Shown here in pieces: positions 1 to 8,641 of a DNA stretch of 48,193 nucleotides. The notes under the pieces were generated by a model. It did not search any database, was not told where the DNA came from, and was given only the letters and a program-made list of their open reading frames with translations. Position numbers and translations under genes: made by a program. The stretch covers positions 1-48,193 of the forward strand of contig JAAELP010000048.1 of NCBI GenBank assembly GCA_024226535.1, written 5' to 3'. This DNA comes from Planctomycetota bacterium. GTDB taxonomy: Bacteria > Planctomycetota > Phycisphaerae > Phycisphaerales > SM1A02. Numbering within the stretch: the stretch's first letter is position 1; every line of letters starts with the position of its first letter.

Positions 1-20
1 CGCTGTCTACTGCGGCTCAT
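1..20 (-). CDS. 5' end of an unidentified gene (partial, runs off the window)
   Basis: Only the first codons are visible: ATG at 18-20 on the minus strand, reading M-S-R-S-R-Q before the window edge. The start is supported by a GGAGG Shine-Dalgarno (complement of 29-33) exactly 8 nt upstream. Too little protein is visible to suggest a function. Its leader can fold into a long hairpin that buries this ribosome binding site (see the element at 24-89), so translation may be regulated. The alternative is that no gene exists and the hairpin is a plus-strand terminator. Confidence 0.45.
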
Positions 21-23
21 CTG

Positions 24-89
24 AAATGCCTCCTTGCATGAGGACGGACTGTTTGGCGATAGCCCGTTTATACTGCAAGGCAGGCATTT
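24..89 (-). promoter_or_regulatory. Leader hairpin that sequesters a ribosome binding site
   Basis: Positions 24-38 and 74-89 are complementary over 15 base pairs with a single bulged base at 81. Read on the minus strand, the downstream arm contains the whole AGGAGG of the gene starting at 20, so the folded leader would hide the RBS. The loop is 35 nt and has a possible inner ACGG/CCGT stem. On the plus strand the same hairpin is followed by six T (87-92) and could act as a terminator for a transcript entering from the left. Both readings are possible. Confidence 0.5.
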
Positions 90-137
90 TTTCGTGCGCG
101 GCACACTGTGCCGATCCAAGTCACGCTTGATCTGGGA

Positions 138-1334
138 CTAGACCAACGTCATTGCCGCGCTGCTCACCAGCGCCATCCCCTTCTCGTCGAACGCCTGGCG
201 GTAGTCGATCAGCTCGACCGCCTCGGGGCGCACGAGGCTGAGCAGCGCGGCCATGTTGCCGATGCTGCACCACCGGGTGGGGTTCTTGTTCCAGCGCATG
301 GCGCCGAGGAACTCCTCGGGATCGCCGGTGAGGTACTTCGACATCATCTCCCGGTCGTGTCGCTCGACGTCGATCCGGCGCTGTTCGTCCACCGGGCGCG
401 GCTCTCCGAACTGCGGGCCGACGTGGCTCAGGTCGCTGGAGGCGATGAAGAAGGTGCGCCCGCCGGCGCCATCCAGCGCCTCGCCCAAAGCGCCGACGAA
501 CTGGTCGTGGGTGACGCGCCCGTCATCGTCGGCGATCATCGACGACAGCGGATCGGGAATGAGCGCCGCGACGATCGGCACGTCGCCCCAGCAGTACTGG
601 ATCCAGGGCACGTGCAGCTCGATGGAGTGTTCCGGCAGGTGGTCGAGCTGATCCACGATGAGCGGTCGACCGAGACGCTCGACCAGCGCCGTGACGACCG
701 CGTCGTCGGCCGGGCACCGTCCGAGCGGTGAGTCGAAGCCGAACTCGGAGAGCACGACGCCGTCCCCGAGACCGAAGTGGTTCGTGCCGAGGATCACCAC
801 GCGGTCCGGCGGATCGAGGTTCCGCAGGGCGTAGTACGCGGCGGCGTAGTTGGGCCATCCTCGTTCGTAGTCGAGGTGCGGGGCGACGATCGCGAGGGCC
901 TGCTCCTCGAGCTCGGGGTCCTCGGTCTGGGCGAAGAACTCGTCGATCGCCGAGCGGCAGGCATCCTCGTCGGAGCCGAGCGAGCTTGCGGCCCGGGCGG
1001 GAAAGGCGCCGCTGGTCTTCAGCTCTTCCCAGCGGTCCGCCTCGAGCTTCTCGAACGTGGGGCCCCAGAGCAGGCCGAGCTTGTCGAGCCCGCGGGCGAG
1101 CTCCATGAGCTGGGCGGGCTGGGTCTTGAACTGCCCCGCGAGCTGCTCGAGCGTTCGCTCTCCGTGGAACTGCTGGAGGATCGGCAGGGCCTGGACCGGG
1201 ACCACCATCGTCTGGTCCTGGAGCATGCTCGGGTCCCGGAGGGCCACGAACTGCTTGCCGTCCTTCTGGAGCGGAATGGGCTGAATCGGCCGCAAGTGCG
1301 GCTTGTCGATGTGGTCTGGGATCTGGTCGGACAT
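138..1334 (-). CDS. amrB: MEMO/AmmeMemoRadiSam-system protein B family protein with N-terminal extension
   Basis: A 398-residue protein whose C-terminal two thirds (from about residue 145) matches the MEMO family. These are dioxygenase-like folds of uncertain function, often encoded beside AMMECR1 and radical-SAM partners. Recognisable are the histidine motifs VAPHLDYERG (H153), GTNHFGLGDG and EHSIELHVPW, then SSDLSHVG and a late Cys in WCSIGN. The first ~110 residues are extra compared with a minimal MEMO protein and resemble a small PqqD/winged-helix-like module (weak call). No AMMECR1 or radical-SAM gene is visible here, so the usual partners are absent or outside the window. The longer reading frame upstream is not used: the ATG at 1334 is preceded by a TATCCT box (1345-1350) 10 nt away and no Shine-Dalgarno, so the mRNA leader may be only a few nucleotides. 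Confidence 0.85.
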   Translation of the reverse strand: MSDQIPDHIDKPHLRPIQPIPLQKDGKQFVALRDPSMLQDQTMVVPVQALPILQQFHGERTLEQLAGQFKTQPAQLMELARGLDKLGLLWGPTFEKLEADRWEELKTSGAFPARAASSLGSDEDACRSAIDEFFAQTEDPELEEQALAIVAPHLDYERGWPNYAAAYYALRNLDPPDRVVILGTNHFGLGDGVVLSEFGFDSPLGRCPADDAVVTALVERLGRPLIVDQLDHLPEHSIELHVPWIQYCWGDVPIVAALIPDPLSSMIADDDGRVTHDQFVGALGEALDGAGGRTFFIASSDLSHVGPQFGEPRPVDEQRRIDVERHDREMMSKYLTGDPEEFLGAMRWNKNPTRWCSIGNMAALLSLVRPEAVELIDYRQAFDEKGMALVSSAAMTLV

Positions 1335-1672
1335 GGTGGATCCGAGGATAGCCGCGGGGCGAGGGCAGGGGCAGGGGGGAGGCGGGCGCCGCATCAAATA
1401 TCGGAGCAAATTGAGCCGACAGAGCAATAGTGGGTTCCGGGCGGCGTTCGATGGGCAACCGGGATCGACGATCGGGCATGATGCCCGTGCGCTCCGGTGA
1501 CGCTCGAGAGGGGCTTGGCGGGGGAGGCAAGTACACCCCGTCGAGAGTGTGACGTTTTCGATCGGCCGTCCCGCGAGGAGGGATCCGCGACGGGCCGACC
1601 AACGAATGATCCGCGTCGGCGGGCCCCGTGATCGGTCCCGCACGTACAAGACCTCTGGTGGGAGATACCACG
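1335..1672. other. Divergent intergenic region between amrB and the DUF1573 lipoprotein
   Basis: This 338-nt spacer contains no gene I can support. Visible items are a TATCCT -10-like box for amrB (complement of 1345-1350), a plus-strand run of four G-tracts at 1356-1379 that fits the G-quadruplex pattern, and a 7-bp hairpin CGGGCAT-G-ATGCCCG at 1473-1487. A Shine-Dalgarno GGGAG lies at 1660-1664 for the lipoprotein. No convincing promoter for the lipoprotein was found. Confidence 0.5.
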
Positions 1673-3571
1673 GTGAAGAGCTTGAAGAGACTCCTGAACC
1701 GGGCAGTACCGGCCCTTCTGTGCTCGGCGATGCTGACGCTCACCGGTTGCTCCGAGAGCAGCTCCGACAAGAGCGACGGGGCCACGGCGACCGAGCCGGC
1801 GAAGACGTCCCAGGTCACCCCGACCCCGAGCGACACGACACCGCCGAAGATCGCGCTGACCGCCGAGCCGGTGGCCGACGCCAAGCCCGCGGCCAAGAAG
1901 GTCGCCAAGCGGCAGCTCGGTGCCGATCCCGCGGCGTCCCTCGACGGCGCCTCGCCGACGCCCGGCAAGAAGCGGTTGAGCGACCGGTCGCTCGCCGATC
2001 TCAGCAACGCCGTCGCGGGGACCTCGAAGGTCGACACCGCCGCGAAGCGGGCCGCCGCGAAGCCGGCTGCCGCGACGCCGGCCGAGGCGAAGATCGTGCC
2101 CCCCGCGGGCGCGCCCGGCGTGGTCATCGAGCCCAAGAAGCTCGATCTCGGCCAGATTCCCACCAACGACGCGAAGTCCGCCTTCGTGCGTCTCGTGAAC
2201 AATGGCGAGACGCCGCGCACCGTGCTCGACTGCAAGACCTCCTGCGGCTGCACGACCGCCAACTGCGCCAAGGGCACGGTCCTCCAGCCCGGCGAGGAGA
2301 TGGAGGTCGAGATCAAGCTCTCCGGCGGCGCGCGGACGACCAAGCTCAACAAGACCGTCACGTTCATCGTGTCCGATCAGCCGCCGCTCCAGCTCCCGGT
2401 AAGCGGGAACGCGGTCGCGTTCGTCACCATGACCCCCGACGCGCTCGATCCCACCCGGAACGCGGACGGCAAGCTCGTTCTCAAGTCGATCGATGACCAG
2501 CCGTTCACGATCAAGAGCATGTACCCGCCGGTGATCGAGGAGTTCGATACGACCCCGAAGTCTCAGCACGAGCTGACGCTCTCATGGGAGAAGTGGGAGG
2601 AGCTGGGCCCGCGCAGCACGAAGCTGCTGTTCCATCTCGACCACCCCAAGTGCCTGAAGACCTACGGATCGGTTTCGCCGGCGGCCGTCGCCAGCCGCAA
2701 TCCGGCGGCGGGCCCCACCGGTCGGAAGCCCCCCACGGGCGGCACCCGGCCGCCTGCCGTCTCCGCGACGCCGAGGCACGACCTCGACCAGTTGCTGAGC
2801 AACAAGAAGACCGACGACGTCCTCGCCCTCATCACTGATGGCGAACTCGAGATCAACGCCATGGACGCTTCCGGCCAGACGCCGCTCATCAAGGCGGCGC
2901 GGTGGGGCAACCCGGACGTGATCGAGGCTCTGCTCGACGAGTCCGCGGACATCTCCATGGGTGACAAGATCGGGCGCACGCCGCTCATGTACGCTGCCCA
3001 GTCGAAGAACGTGGAGGCGGTTCGCGTCCTTCTCGACTCCGGCGCCAACGTCAACGACCGCGACCAGATCGGCAACACCCCGCTGTGCTGGGGCGCCGGG
3101 TTCGGCGACGCCGAGTCGGTCAAGGAACTGATCGAAGCCGGCTCGCAGGTCGACGTGGCCGGCGCGCTCACCGGCTTCACCCCGCTCATCTGGGCGTCCG
3201 GGTTCGGCGACGCCGAGTCGGTGCGTCTGCTCGTCGAGGCCGGCGCGAACATCGAGGCGACCGACGTCATGCAGGGCGCGACGCCGCTCATGAACGCCGC
3301 CCGAACCGGCGGACCGGAGAACGTGCAGATGCTCCTCGAGGCCGGCGCGAGCATCGAGGCCCGGGACAAGGACGGAAAGACCACGCTGCTCATCGCCGCC
3401 TCCAACGCGGGGGCCGATGCGGACATGATCGGTCTGCTCGTCGAGGCCGGTGCCGATCTCACCGCCAAGACCAACAACGGCGAGGACGCGTACGACCTGG
3501 CGCGGAAGCGCACCGATCTCCGGGCCGACGGCGTCGTCGCCGCCCTCAAGGAGGCCATGGGCAAGGAGTGA
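1673..3571 (+). CDS. DUF1573 plus ankyrin-repeat lipoprotein
   Basis: A 632-residue exported protein. The GTG start at 1673 is chosen because GGGAG sits 8 nt upstream and because it gives a clean lipoprotein signal: KSLKRLLNR, a hydrophobic stretch, then LTGC with the lipidated Cys at residue 26. Residues 27-140 are a low-complexity Ala/Lys/Pro/Thr linker. About 145-250 is a DUF1573 immunoglobulin-like domain (LDLGQI, SCGCTT, LQPGEE), a module common in exported planctomycete and Bacteroidetes proteins. From about residue 365 to the end there are roughly seven ankyrin repeats (TPLIKAA, TPLMYAA, TPLIWAS, TPLMNAA, TTLLIAA motifs). Ankyrin repeats bind proteins, so a cell-surface or periplasmic scaffolding role is inferred; no catalytic motif is seen. 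The gene stands alone and is followed by a strong terminator. Confidence 0.85.
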   Translation: MKSLKRLLNRAVPALLCSAMLTLTGCSESSSDKSDGATATEPAKTSQVTPTPSDTTPPKIALTAEPVADAKPAAKKVAKRQLGADPAASLDGASPTPGKKRLSDRSLADLSNAVAGTSKVDTAAKRAAAKPAAATPAEAKIVPPAGAPGVVIEPKKLDLGQIPTNDAKSAFVRLVNNGETPRTVLDCKTSCGCTTANCAKGTVLQPGEEMEVEIKLSGGARTTKLNKTVTFIVSDQPPLQLPVSGNAVAFVTMTPDALDPTRNADGKLVLKSIDDQPFTIKSMYPPVIEEFDTTPKSQHELTLSWEKWEELGPRSTKLLFHLDHPKCLKTYGSVSPAAVASRNPAAGPTGRKPPTGGTRPPAVSATPRHDLDQLLSNKKTDDVLALITDGELEINAMDASGQTPLIKAARWGNPDVIEALLDESADISMGDKIGRTPLMYAAQSKNVEAVRVLLDSGANVNDRDQIGNTPLCWGAGFGDAESVKELIEAGSQVDVAGALTGFTPLIWASGFGDAESVRLLVEAGANIEATDVMQGATPLMNAARTGGPENVQMLLEAGASIEARDKDGKTTLLIAASNAGADADMIGLLVEAGADLTAKTNNGEDAYDLARKRTDLRADGVVAALKEAMGKE

Positions 3572-3597
3572 GACCGCGTCCCACTCACGAACACGGA

Positions 3598-3626
3598 CGG
3601 GCACCCGACGGGGTGCCCGTTTTTTT
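3598..3626 (+). terminator. Rho-independent terminator after the DUF1573-ankyrin gene
   Basis: A perfect 9-bp GC-rich stem, CGGGCACCC (3598-3606) and GGGTGCCCG (3611-3619), with a GACG tetraloop, is followed immediately by seven T (3620-3626). It lies 26 nt after the stop codon of the upstream gene. Confidence 0.95.
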
Positions 3627-3677
3627 GTGCGCGGGGGCCGTTATGATGGCCGGTCTTCCCGGATGAGAGGCAGATCC

Positions 3678-5210
3678 ATGACGACCATGACCGCCACGCG
3701 CACCCCGTACGACGAGCTTGCCCACATCAGCCGCTCCGCCTCCCTCCTCGGGGGCACCGCGGGCCTGCTCGGGTGGGACCAGGAGGTCATGATGCCCCCC
3801 GGTGGGCTCGAGTACCGGAGCCTCCAGCTCGCCCAGCTCGCGCGTCTCCAGCACCAGACCTTCACCGACGAGCGCGTCGGCGACCTGCTCGCCGAGTGCG
3901 AGGCCGACGCCGGCGTGACGGACGATCCCGATAGCGCGACCGCCGTCAACGTCCGCGAGTTGCGTCGTGACTACGACCGGCAGACGCGTCTTCCCGCCGA
4001 ACTCGTCGAGGAGGAGGCGAAGCTCGCCAGCCTCGGACAGCACATCTGGCAGGAGGCGCGCCGGAAATCCGACTTCACGACCTTCCGCCCGCTGCTCGAG
4101 AAGATCGTCGATCTCATGCGGCGCAAGGCGGAGTGTTACGGATGGCCCGACGACGGCGAGGCGTGGGACGCCCTCGCCGAGGACTACGAGCCGGGCTGCA
4201 CCGCGAAGCAGATCGAAGAGGTCTTCACGCCGCTCCGTGATCGCCTGCGCACGCTGCTCCAGGGCCTGATGGGCAGCTCCACGAAGCCGCCGAACACCTT
4301 CAACGAGCTGCCGCTGGACCTCGGGCGGCAGCGCCGGTTCGTTCGCGGTATCGCCGAGGCGATCGGGTTCGACTTCGACCGCGGGCGTCTGGACATCTCC
4401 ACGCATCCGTTCTGTAGCGGCTCGCACTGCAACGACGTTCGCCTGACCACGCGCTTCCACGAGTGCAACGTCAACGATGCGCTGGGCTCGACGATGCACG
4501 AGGCGGGCCACGGTATCTACGAGCAGGGGCTGCTCACGGAGCACGTCGGCACGCCCATGGGCTCGGCCGTGTCGCTCGGCATCCACGAGAGCCAGAGCCG
4601 GATGTGGGAGAACCAGGTCGGCCGGTCGCACGCCTTCTGGAAGTGGGCGCACCCGAAGCTCCGGGAGTTCTTCGGATCAGCGGCGAACGGCGTCGATCTC
4701 GAGACGGCCTACGGAGGCGCGAACATCGTCACGCCCGGATTCATCCGCGTGGAGGCCGACGAGGCGACGTACAACATGCACATCATGATCCGCTTCGAGC
4801 TCGAGCGGGCGATCCTCCGCGGCGACCTGGAAGTGGGCGACATTCCCGAGGTCTGGAACGCGAAGTACAGGGATTACCTCGGCATCGACGTTCCCGACGA
4901 CGCGCGAGGATGCCTCCAGGACATCCACTGGTCGATGGCGGCGATGGGGTACTTCCCGACCTACACGCTCGGCAACCTCTACTGCGCGCAGTTCTTCGAG
5001 ACCGCGATGGACCAGATCCCCGGCCTCGAAGCCCAGTTCGAGCGCGGGAAGTTCGGTGATCTCAAGCAGTGGCTCAACGAGAACATCCACGCGCACGGTC
5101 GCCGTTACCGCGCCGCCGACCTGTGCGAGCACGTGACCGGCAAGCCGTTGAGCGCGGACCCGCTGATGCGACACCTCGAGGGCAAGCTGCGGCCGTTGTA
5201 CGGGCTGTAA
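3678..5210 (+). CDS. M32 family metallocarboxypeptidase (carboxypeptidase Taq type)
   Basis: A 510-residue cytoplasmic zinc carboxypeptidase that trims C-terminal residues from peptides. Family signatures are present: LGWDQEVMMP near the N-terminus, HPFCSG followed by DVRLTT, the zinc-binding HEAGH at residues 274-278, and HESQSRMWEN. The length is typical for M32 enzymes, about 500 residues. The ATG at 3678 is preferred over the in-frame ATG at 3663 because AGAGG (3666-3670) sits 7 nt before it. A TATGAT box at 3642-3647 could be the -10 element. The gene is monocistronic, with the upstream terminator insulating it. There is no signal peptide. Confidence 0.95.
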   Translation: MTTMTATRTPYDELAHISRSASLLGGTAGLLGWDQEVMMPPGGLEYRSLQLAQLARLQHQTFTDERVGDLLAECEADAGVTDDPDSATAVNVRELRRDYDRQTRLPAELVEEEAKLASLGQHIWQEARRKSDFTTFRPLLEKIVDLMRRKAECYGWPDDGEAWDALAEDYEPGCTAKQIEEVFTPLRDRLRTLLQGLMGSSTKPPNTFNELPLDLGRQRRFVRGIAEAIGFDFDRGRLDISTHPFCSGSHCNDVRLTTRFHECNVNDALGSTMHEAGHGIYEQGLLTEHVGTPMGSAVSLGIHESQSRMWENQVGRSHAFWKWAHPKLREFFGSAANGVDLETAYGGANIVTPGFIRVEADEATYNMHIMIRFELERAILRGDLEVGDIPEVWNAKYRDYLGIDVPDDARGCLQDIHWSMAAMGYFPTYTLGNLYCAQFFETAMDQIPGLEAQFERGKFGDLKQWLNENIHAHGRRYRAADLCEHVTGKPLSADPLMRHLEGKLRPLYGL

Positions 5211-5235
5211 TCCGCGTCCGACTCCGCGTAGCCGC

Positions 5236-5264
5236 ACGGACTACTCGCTGCGCTCGTGGTCCGT
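5236..5264 (+). repeat. 29-nt palindromic repeat, family 1, copy A
   Basis: A palindrome with arms ACGGACTAC and GTGGTCCGT around TCGCTGCGCTC. It sits in the 68-nt gap between the convergent carboxypeptidase and dockerin-like genes. The same 29-nt sequence, with two or three changes, recurs twice at 24862-24979. Base 8 and base 22 change together (A-T here, G-C in the other copies), which supports selection on a stem. Confidence 0.75.
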
Positions 5265-5278
5265 CGCACCGGGGGTAC

Positions 5279-6358
5279 CTACGGACACCCAATCCAGCAC
5301 TCCGACTGCCAGTTGGCGATGATCAGGAGGATGTCCGCGAAGTCGACATCGTTGTTGTCGTTGAGGTCCCACGGGCACGGCAGGGGGACCGGGGTCGTGA
5401 AGAGCGAGACCTCGTAGGCGTTGTTCGTGGTTGACCCGTCCGGGCACGGGAAGCCGTCGAGCAGGCCGCCGCCGGCCGCGGTGCCGGTGCCGACGACCAC
5501 GGCGTAGTCGCCCGGAGGCAGGACATAGCCCGTACCGAGGATGTGGTCGCTGTCGCAGTCACCCGAGTAGGCGAACACGCCGTCGGCGAGGCCGGTCACG
5601 GGGCAAACGCCGCCGGCGGACATGCGGGCCAGGAAGGCGACCGTGTCGGCCTCGGCGCGAAGCTCGATCGTGACGCCCTCCGTCGTCGGGCATGCGCCCC
5701 AATGCGCGAGCGCGACGAGGATGTCACCGAAGTCCACCGTGCAGTTCCCGTTCAAGTCGTAGGGATTCGGGATCGTGATCGGGGCGAGGCACACCTGCGC
5801 CTCGTACGCGTTGGTCGTGGCTGCCCCGTCCGGACAGGGAAAGCCGTCGAAGATGCCCGTTTGCCCGTCGCCGGTCGTGACGATGAGCGCGTAGTTGACG
5901 CCGTGTTCGAGGACGTAGTTGCCCAGCTCGGTCGTCTCGGCGCACGCCCCGCTCACCGCGGGCGTGCCCGCGGTCGGCGCGAAGCCCGTGCACAACGCGC
6001 CGTCGTCACCCAGCGTCAGGAGGAACGCCATACTGGGCGCCTCGGCCCGCAGCTCCACCAGGACCCACAGGGGTCCCGTCGGAGATTCCGGCAACAGGTA
6101 CCAGTCCGTGTCGCGCATGCCGCCGTTCGCCCAGTTCGTGCCGCAGATCACCTCGCCGAACTCGAGCGTTCCGAAGACGCTCGGAGTGACGAGGCAACCG
6201 CCGTTGGTGGTGTCCGGCGAAACCTCGTCGCACGGCTCGCCTTCGGGTGTCCCGGTACACGGCGGGTCGAGGAAGCAGTCGCCGGCGAGCGAGGGACCGG
6301 AGGTGACCATGACCGCCGCGATGAGCAGTCCCGGCAGGGGCGACGGGGGCGTGGTCAT
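5279..6358 (-). CDS. Secreted protein with two dockerin-like repeats
   Basis: A 359-residue exported protein. The ATG at 6358 has a strong GGAGG 5 nt upstream (complement of 6364-6368) and starts a signal peptide (residues 1-25, ending SLAG). The mature part holds two copies of a unit: a beta-rich domain ending IFDGFPCPDG or LLDGFPCPDG followed by N-AYE, then a dockerin type I-like calcium-loop motif (DLNGNCTVDFGDILVALAHW at 201-220; DLNDNNDVDFADILLIIANW at 331-350). The beta-rich parts resemble bacterial pre-peptidase C-terminal domains (DTDWYLL, ELRAEA). In planctomycetes such tails are common on exported proteins; their partner is unknown. No enzyme domain is present. It is convergent with the carboxypeptidase gene. 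Confidence 0.85.
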   Translation of the reverse strand: MTTPPSPLPGLLIAAVMVTSGPSLAGDCFLDPPCTGTPEGEPCDEVSPDTTNGGCLVTPSVFGTLEFGEVICGTNWANGGMRDTDWYLLPESPTGPLWVLVELRAEAPSMAFLLTLGDDGALCTGFAPTAGTPAVSGACAETTELGNYVLEHGVNYALIVTTGDGQTGIFDGFPCPDGAATTNAYEAQVCLAPITIPNPYDLNGNCTVDFGDILVALAHWGACPTTEGVTIELRAEADTVAFLARMSAGGVCPVTGLADGVFAYSGDCDSDHILGTGYVLPPGDYAVVVGTGTAAGGGLLDGFPCPDGSTTNNAYEVSLFTTPVPLPCPWDLNDNNDVDFADILLIIANWQSECWIGCP

Positions 6359-6462
6359 GGGGGCCTCCTCGTACTCCGGTTCGCAGATTCCAAGGTAGCG
6401 GTTGCCGGTCGGGGGGAAAGGAGGGGAAGGGTGATTCCAGAAGACCCGTACGGCCGCGTGGT

Positions 6463-7554
6463 CTACGGCGCTGCCCAAACCCCCGCCACCGGTGCCGGTC
6501 GTCCGCACCCCGTCACCTGCGGGAGCGTGATCGGCACGCCGTCGCGGCAGAGCGTTCCGAGCACCGCCATCGCCAACGCCTCGCGTGCTTCCACGGGTAC
6601 GCCTAGCGCATTCGACGTCGTCATGTCGCCCCGCGCGTGCCGCGCGATCGCCGCGACCAGCGCGCCGTTGCGTGCGCCTCCGCCGGCGACGACGACCTCG
6701 TCGGTGTCGCCGACCGTCGTCGCGATGACCCGCGCCACCGCGTTCACGACCGTCGCGGCGAGATCCTCCGGTGCGAGGTCGCGCGCATGCTCCGCGACCC
6801 ACCCGACGCCTTCGTCGTCCGTGCCGAGCGACCGGTTCGCGCAACGCTGTTCGTCGAGCAGCGAGCGCAGCGCATCGGCGAGCGCCGCATCCGGGCGGCC
6901 CCGCGCCGCCGCGGCGCCGTCGGCGTCGAACGCGGTACCGAGCGCCGTGCGCGCCACCGCATCCAGCACGTGATTACACGCGCAGACGTCGAGCGCGGTG
7001 ATCTCGTCGATCGCATCCTCGGCGCCGCCCGGCAGCACCGTCACGTTGCAGAAGCCGCCCAGGTTGACGATCGCACGGCGTCGCCCGGCGTGACGAAACA
7101 GGATCCAGTCCGCCAGCGGCGTGATCGGCGCGCCCTGTCCGCCGGCGGCGAGATCGGCGCGGCGAAGATCGAAGACGACGGGGCATCCGATGCGCGCAAC
7201 GATCGGGTCGGGGTCCAGGAGCTGACGCGAGACCGGAGGTCGATGGAAGATCGTCTGGCCGTGCGCGGCGACGAAGTCGGGACGCGCGCCGTCCAGGAGC
7301 GCCGCGAATGCGTCGGCGTGCAGCGAGCCGAGTGCCCGCGCGAGCGGGGCGTGCTCGTCGTCCGGTCGGCCCGTCGCCGTGCGAAGCGCATCGGCGAGCG
7401 CGTCGAGCGGGGTGCCGCGGTGCCGCACCAGCTCGGCGCGCATGGACAGCCCCGTCCCCTCGATCCGCGCGAGGGCGACGTCGATCCCGTCCATGCTCGT
7501 TCCGGTCATCGCCCCTGCGACGAGACGCGACCCGCATTCCGGCATGCCGCGCAT
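6463..7554 (-). CDS. anmK: Anhydro-N-acetylmuramic acid kinase
   Basis: A 363-residue ASKHA-fold kinase that phosphorylates 1,6-anhydro-MurNAc released by lytic transglycosylases, feeding it back to MurNAc-6-phosphate in the cytoplasm (family knowledge). Visible motifs are the phosphate-binding [12 protein letters not shown] at residues 14-25, [46 protein letters not shown] and the nucleotide-binding [10 protein letters not shown]. The length is normal for AnmK. Of three nearby starts, the ATG at 7554 has GAGG 5 nt upstream. It is divergent from the sugar-nucleotide decarboxylase gene, with overlapping -10-like boxes between them. A recycling partner such as MurQ is not in the window. Confidence 0.93.
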   Translation of the reverse strand: MRGMPECGSRLVAGAMTGTSMDGIDVALARIEGTGLSMRAELVRHRGTPLDALADALRTATGRPDDEHAPLARALGSLHADAFAALLDGARPDFVAAHGQTIFHRPPVSRQLLDPDPIVARIGCPVVFDLRRADLAAGGQGAPITPLADWILFRHAGRRRAIVNLGGFCNVTVLPGGAEDAIDEITALDVCACNHVLDAVARTALGTAFDADGAAAARGRPDAALADALRSLLDEQRCANRSLGTDDEGVGWVAEHARDLAPEDLAATVVNAVARVIATTVGDTDEVVVAGGGARNGALVAAIARHARGDMTTSNALGVPVEAREALAMAVLGTLCRDGVPITLPQVTGCGRPAPVAGVWAAP

Positions 7555-7600
7555 CGTCGCCTCGCGGCCCCCGGGGCTCAAGCAGTCATCCCGCGAATCG

Positions 7601-7608
7601 AGTATCTT
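7601..7608. promoter_or_regulatory. Overlapping divergent -10 boxes
   Basis: AGTATCTT at 7601-7608 reads TATCTT on the plus strand (12 nt before the 7620 ATG) and GATACT on the minus strand, pointing to anmK. The same eight bases could therefore serve as -10 elements in both directions. No -35 consensus is obvious. Confidence 0.4.
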
Positions 7609-7619
7609 CCCACTTTCCC

Positions 7620-8591
7620 ATGATCAAGCGCATTCTCGTCACCGGCGGCGCCGGCTTCCTCGGTTCCCATCTGTGCGATCGGCTCGTGGAGCGCGGCGAG
7701 GACGTCATCTGTGTCGACAACTTCTTCACGAGCCAGAAGTCGAACATCGAGCACCTGCTCGACCGCCCGAACTTCGAGCTGATCCGGCACGACGTGACGC
7801 ACCCGGTCTTCCTCGAGGTCGACCAGATCTACAACCTCGCGTGCCCCGCCGCCCCCGGGCACTACCAGTTCAACCCGATCAAGACCACGAAGACGTCGGT
7901 CATGGGTGCGATCAACGTGCTGGGCCTCGCCAAGCGCGTGGGGGCGAAGATCCTGCACGCGTCCACGAGCGAGGTCTACGGCGATCCCGACGTGCACCCG
8001 CAGCCGGAGTCGTACCGGGGCAACGTGAACCCGATCGGTCCGCGCGCGTGCTACGACGAGGGCAAGCGCGCCGCCGAGACGCTGATGTTCGACTACCGCC
8101 GGCAGAATCGTGTCAACATCGCGGTGGTGCGCATCTTCAATACGTACGGACCGCGCATGCATCCGTACGACGGACGTGTCGTAAGCAACTTCATCCGCCA
8201 GGCGCTGGTGGGCGAGGAGATCACGATCTACGGCGACGGGTTGCAGTCGCGGTCGTTCTGCTACGTGGACGACCTGATCGACGGCATCATGAGCATGATG
8301 GCGGTCCCCGAGGAGTTCCCGGGCCCGGTGAACCTCGGCAACCCGAACGAGTTCACGATCCGTCAGCTCGCCGAGCAGGTGGTCGAGCTGTCGGGCTCGA
8401 GCTCGACGATCGTGACGGCGCGACCGCTGCCCGAAGACGATCCGACGCAACGGCAGCCCGACATCGGCCTCGCCCGCGAGCGTCTGGGCTGGGAGCCGCG
8501 GATCGAGCTGCGCGAGGGGCTCGCGCGCACCATCGAGTGGTTCCGCCGAATCGACGTGTCGAACTTCCGCGCACCCACGCCGAACTTCTGA
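7620..8591 (+). CDS. UDP-glucuronate decarboxylase (UDP-xylose synthase type, extended SDR)
   Basis: A 323-residue extended short-chain dehydrogenase/reductase. It carries the NAD-binding [11 protein letters not shown] at residues 8-18, the family-typical [29 protein letters not shown], the catalytic STSEVYGD and Y145-DEG-K149, and [12 protein letters not shown]. These match UDP-glucuronate decarboxylases, which convert UDP-glucuronate to UDP-xylose for exopolysaccharide or glycan synthesis. The protein is full length. There is no Shine-Dalgarno, and a TATCTT box ends 12 nt before the ATG, so the leader is probably very short. No other glycan genes adjoin it, so the end product is unknown. 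Confidence 0.93.
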   Translation: MIKRILVTGGAGFLGSHLCDRLVERGEDVICVDNFFTSQKSNIEHLLDRPNFELIRHDVTHPVFLEVDQIYNLACPAAPGHYQFNPIKTTKTSVMGAINVLGLAKRVGAKILHASTSEVYGDPDVHPQPESYRGNVNPIGPRACYDEGKRAAETLMFDYRRQNRVNIAVVRIFNTYGPRMHPYDGRVVSNFIRQALVGEEITIYGDGLQSRSFCYVDDLIDGIMSMMAVPEEFPGPVNLGNPNEFTIRQLAEQVVELSGSSSTIVTARPLPEDDPTQRQPDIGLARERLGWEPRIELREGLARTIEWFRRIDVSNFRAPTPNF

Positions 8592-8641
8592 GCGGTGCGG
8601 GTAGGGTGTCGTCCCGTGATCCGAACCGGGATTCGGGCACC

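Noticed and set aside
523..2367. A 614-residue minus-strand reading frame across the amrB-lipoprotein junction
   Set aside because: It overlaps two recognisable genes in another frame, is rich in Arg/Pro/Ala as expected of a GC-rich shadow frame, and matches no domain.
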